Shown here piece by piece: positions 30,198 through 31,702 of a DNA stretch of 31,702 bases (positions are counted from its first letter, which is position 1; each line of letters starts with the position of its first letter). A program made the position numbers and the translations under genes. Under the pieces are notes generated by a model, which saw nothing but the letters and a program-made list of their open reading frames with translations, was not told the DNA's origin and made no database searches. The DNA is taken from positions 1-31,702 of the forward strand of contig CAJUFR010000023.1 in assembly GCA_910585525.1 (NCBI GenBank). Direction: 5' to 3'. The DNA comes from an uncultured Angelakisella sp. GTDB taxonomy: Bacteria > Bacillota > Clostridia > Oscillospirales > Ruminococcaceae.

Positions 30198-31556
30198 CTA
30201 CCGGGTGACGTCCCGTATCCACTTCCCGCCCCAGATGCGGGGCAGGCCCACGATGCTTTTGATGATCTCGTCGGAGCGGAGGACGATGTAGACCAGGGGG
30301 GCGGGCAGGCCCAGCCACAGCCCGGCCGCAAACCCCGCCGGGATGGCCACCCCCCACAGGAAGAAGGCCTCGCAGAAGAGGACGAAGCGGTTGTCCCCGC
30401 CGCCCCGGAGGATGCCCATCAGCCCGATGAAGGAGTGGGACTGGAAGAAGATGATGAAGGCGGCCGAAGCCATCACCTGGGAGGTGAGTGCCTTGGTGGC
30501 CTCCGGGACGTTGTACAGGCTGATAAACGGCCCCCGGAGCAGCAGCATCAGCGCCGCCGCCATGGCGCCGAAGGCGGCGCCCACCACCACGATGCTCCGG
30601 GCCAGGTCCCAGGTCCGCTGCCGCTCCCCCGCCCCGATGCTGTTGCCGATGATCACCGCCGTGGCGTTGGAAAGGCCGATGATGAACACCTGGACCACCT
30701 GGGTGGCCACCTGGGTGATGGTGTTGGCGGTGACAAAGTCCCGGCCCATCCGGCCCATCACCACCAGCACCATGGAGTTGCCAAGGCTCCAGGCCAGTTC
30801 GTTGAGGATCACCGGGGTGACGTTGACAGCAAAGTCCCGGATAAAGCTGCGGTCGTACCGGAAAAAGTGCCCCAGGGTGTAGCCGATCTTCTTTTCCATC
30901 CGCAGGATGTAGAAGAGGGCGATGGAAAACTCGATCCCCCGGGCGATGACGGTGGCGATGGCCGCCCCCTCGATCCCCAGGGCGGGGCAGCCCAGCTTGC
31001 CGAAGATGAGCACCCAGTTGAGGAAGGTGTTGGCGAAAAGGGAGGTGACATACACCACGATGGAGATGCCCACCGTCCCCACCGAACGCAGGGACATGAG
31101 CATGACGTTGGTCATGCCGTTAAGGAGGTAGCTGAAGCAGACGATGGAAAGGTACCGGGCCCCCGCCTGGATAAGGGCGGTGTCGGGGGAGAAGACGGAA
31201 AGGATGTGCCCGGGGAAGAACCGCCCGGCCAGGGTGAAGCCCACCCCCAGCGCCAGCGTCACCCGGTACATCACCGAAAGGATGCTGCGGATGGAGGCGG
31301 TGTCCCCCTTGCCCCAGTATTGGGAGAGAAGGACGTTGGCGCCGCTGGCGATGCCGAAGGTAAGGACCATAAAGATGGTGCCGAACTGGTTGGCCAGGCT
31401 GGCGCTGGAAAGTTCCACCTCCCCCAGCTGCCCCAGCATGATGGTGTCCATCATGCCGGTCATGTAGGTGATAAGGTTCTGGAGGGCGATGGGGATGGCG
31501 ATGCCCAGCAGAGAGTTCCGCAGGGCCTTGTCCCGGAGGACAGAGAGGTAGGTCAA
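30198..31556 (-). CDS. MATE-family multidrug/sodium antiporter
   Basis: 452 residues from TTG 31556, a normal length, with about twelve helices in two homologous halves. MATE signs: PIALQNLITYMTGMMDTIMLGQLGEVELSSASLANQ near the N-terminus (seen as MMDTIMLGQLGE and ASLANQ), GIASGANVLLSQYWGKGD, and in the second half SLGNSMVLVVMGRMG, GLSNATAVIIGNSIGAGE and RGGGDNRFV. It exports cationic drugs or metabolites against sodium or protons. An in-frame GTG at 31613 overlaps the predicted -10, so it cannot be the start; TTG 31556 has GGAAAGGAGG 6 nt upstream. The MATE stop is followed only by a weak hairpin (about 30169-30185). Confidence 0.93.
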   Translation of the reverse strand: MTYLSVLRDKALRNSLLGIAIPIALQNLITYMTGMMDTIMLGQLGEVELSSASLANQFGTIFMVLTFGIASGANVLLSQYWGKGDTASIRSILSVMYRVTLALGVGFTLAGRFFPGHILSVFSPDTALIQAGARYLSIVCFSYLLNGMTNVMLMSLRSVGTVGISIVVYVTSLFANTFLNWVLIFGKLGCPALGIEGAAIATVIARGIEFSIALFYILRMEKKIGYTLGHFFRYDRSFIRDFAVNVTPVILNELAWSLGNSMVLVVMGRMGRDFVTANTITQVATQVVQVFIIGLSNATAVIIGNSIGAGERQRTWDLARSIVVVGAAFGAMAAALMLLLRGPFISLYNVPEATKALTSQVMASAAFIIFFQSHSFIGLMGILRGGGDNRFVLFCEAFFLWGVAIPAGFAAGLWLGLPAPLVYIVLRSDEIIKSIVGLPRIWGGKWIRDVTR

Positions 31557-31603
31557 ATGGGTCCTCCTTTCCCCAAAAGGCGGTTTGGATGCAACGTCGT
31601 ACC

Positions 31604-31632
31604 ATGATAGCACATTTTGGGAGGTTCCGCAA
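31604..31632 (-). promoter_or_regulatory. Promoter of the MATE gene
   Basis: On minus TTGCGG (31632-31627), 17-nt spacer with TG at the extended -10 place, TATCAT (31609-31604). Predicted start near 31597. Confidence 0.6.
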
Positions 31633-31702
31633 GGGTCGGGGCTTGTTTGGGAGTGGCCACAAAGCGCGGTTAAAGGAAATCAACAAGAGCAAAGGGGATT
31701 TC

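Overview
The window is a GC-rich (roughly 60% or more) chromosomal segment of a Gram-positive, probably spore-forming anaerobe of the class Clostridia. The Oscillospiraceae/Flavonifractor-like lineages fit best. The grounds are a sigma-H-like sigma factor, lipoprotein-anchored solute-binding proteins, very strong GGAGG ribosome binding sites, frequent TTG and GTG starts, and typical Firmicute proteins (SdpR/SdpI, YpsA-like SLOG protein, zf-trcl zinc ribbon). The lineage is an inference; no sequence comparison was run.

Layout. 1-2146: the 3' part of an rRNA operon, in the order 23S (partial), tRNA-Lys(CTT), tRNA-Glu(CTC), 5S, tRNA-Asn(GTT), tRNA(CAT). The first two tRNA genes lie between 23S and 5S, and hairpins separate most of the RNA genes. 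2147-3650: a hypothetical protein convergent with an XRE regulator. 3654-6106: a tight operon of DEAD-box RNA helicase, unknown membrane protein and DEDDh exonuclease. 6188-6580: a small membrane zinc-ribbon protein. 6772-7715: an sdpR-sdpI pair. 8024-13101: MarR regulator, membrane-fusion lipoprotein and RND efflux pump. 13191-16056 (minus): glyA, a small membrane zinc-ribbon protein, rarA. 16236-19948: ABC exporter, pentapeptide-repeat protein, GNAT acetyltransferase, then uridine kinase. 19992-20871: an XRE regulator divergent from a YpsA-like SLOG protein. 21048-23567 (minus): polar amino-acid ABC importer (binding protein, permease, ATPase). 24048-28150 (plus): a second importer of the Fe(III)/2-aminoethylphosphonate type with a fused double permease. 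28231-29984 (minus): a 28-codon membrane peptide, rpsT, zf-trcl zinc-ribbon protein, sigma-H-like factor. 30198-31556 (minus): a MATE exporter.

How the genes work together. Three separate export systems (RND with its MarR regulator, an ABC exporter with a pentapeptide protein, and MATE) and two importers give the region a transport and drug-response character, set among housekeeping genes (rRNA/tRNA, glyA, rarA, udk, rpsT, sigma-H).

The most striking observation is a 90-100 nt structured repeat present three times: 2147-2243 on plus, 21847-21937 on minus and 23605-23692 on minus. The copies share two hairpins with compensatory base changes and a nearly invariant 16-nt 3' block. Each copy lies 28-61 nt upstream of a start codon and points in the same direction as that gene. 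The 23605-23692 copy begins within a few nucleotides of the predicted transcription start of the amino-acid importer mRNA. It may be an undescribed cis-acting RNA or a mobile REP-like element.
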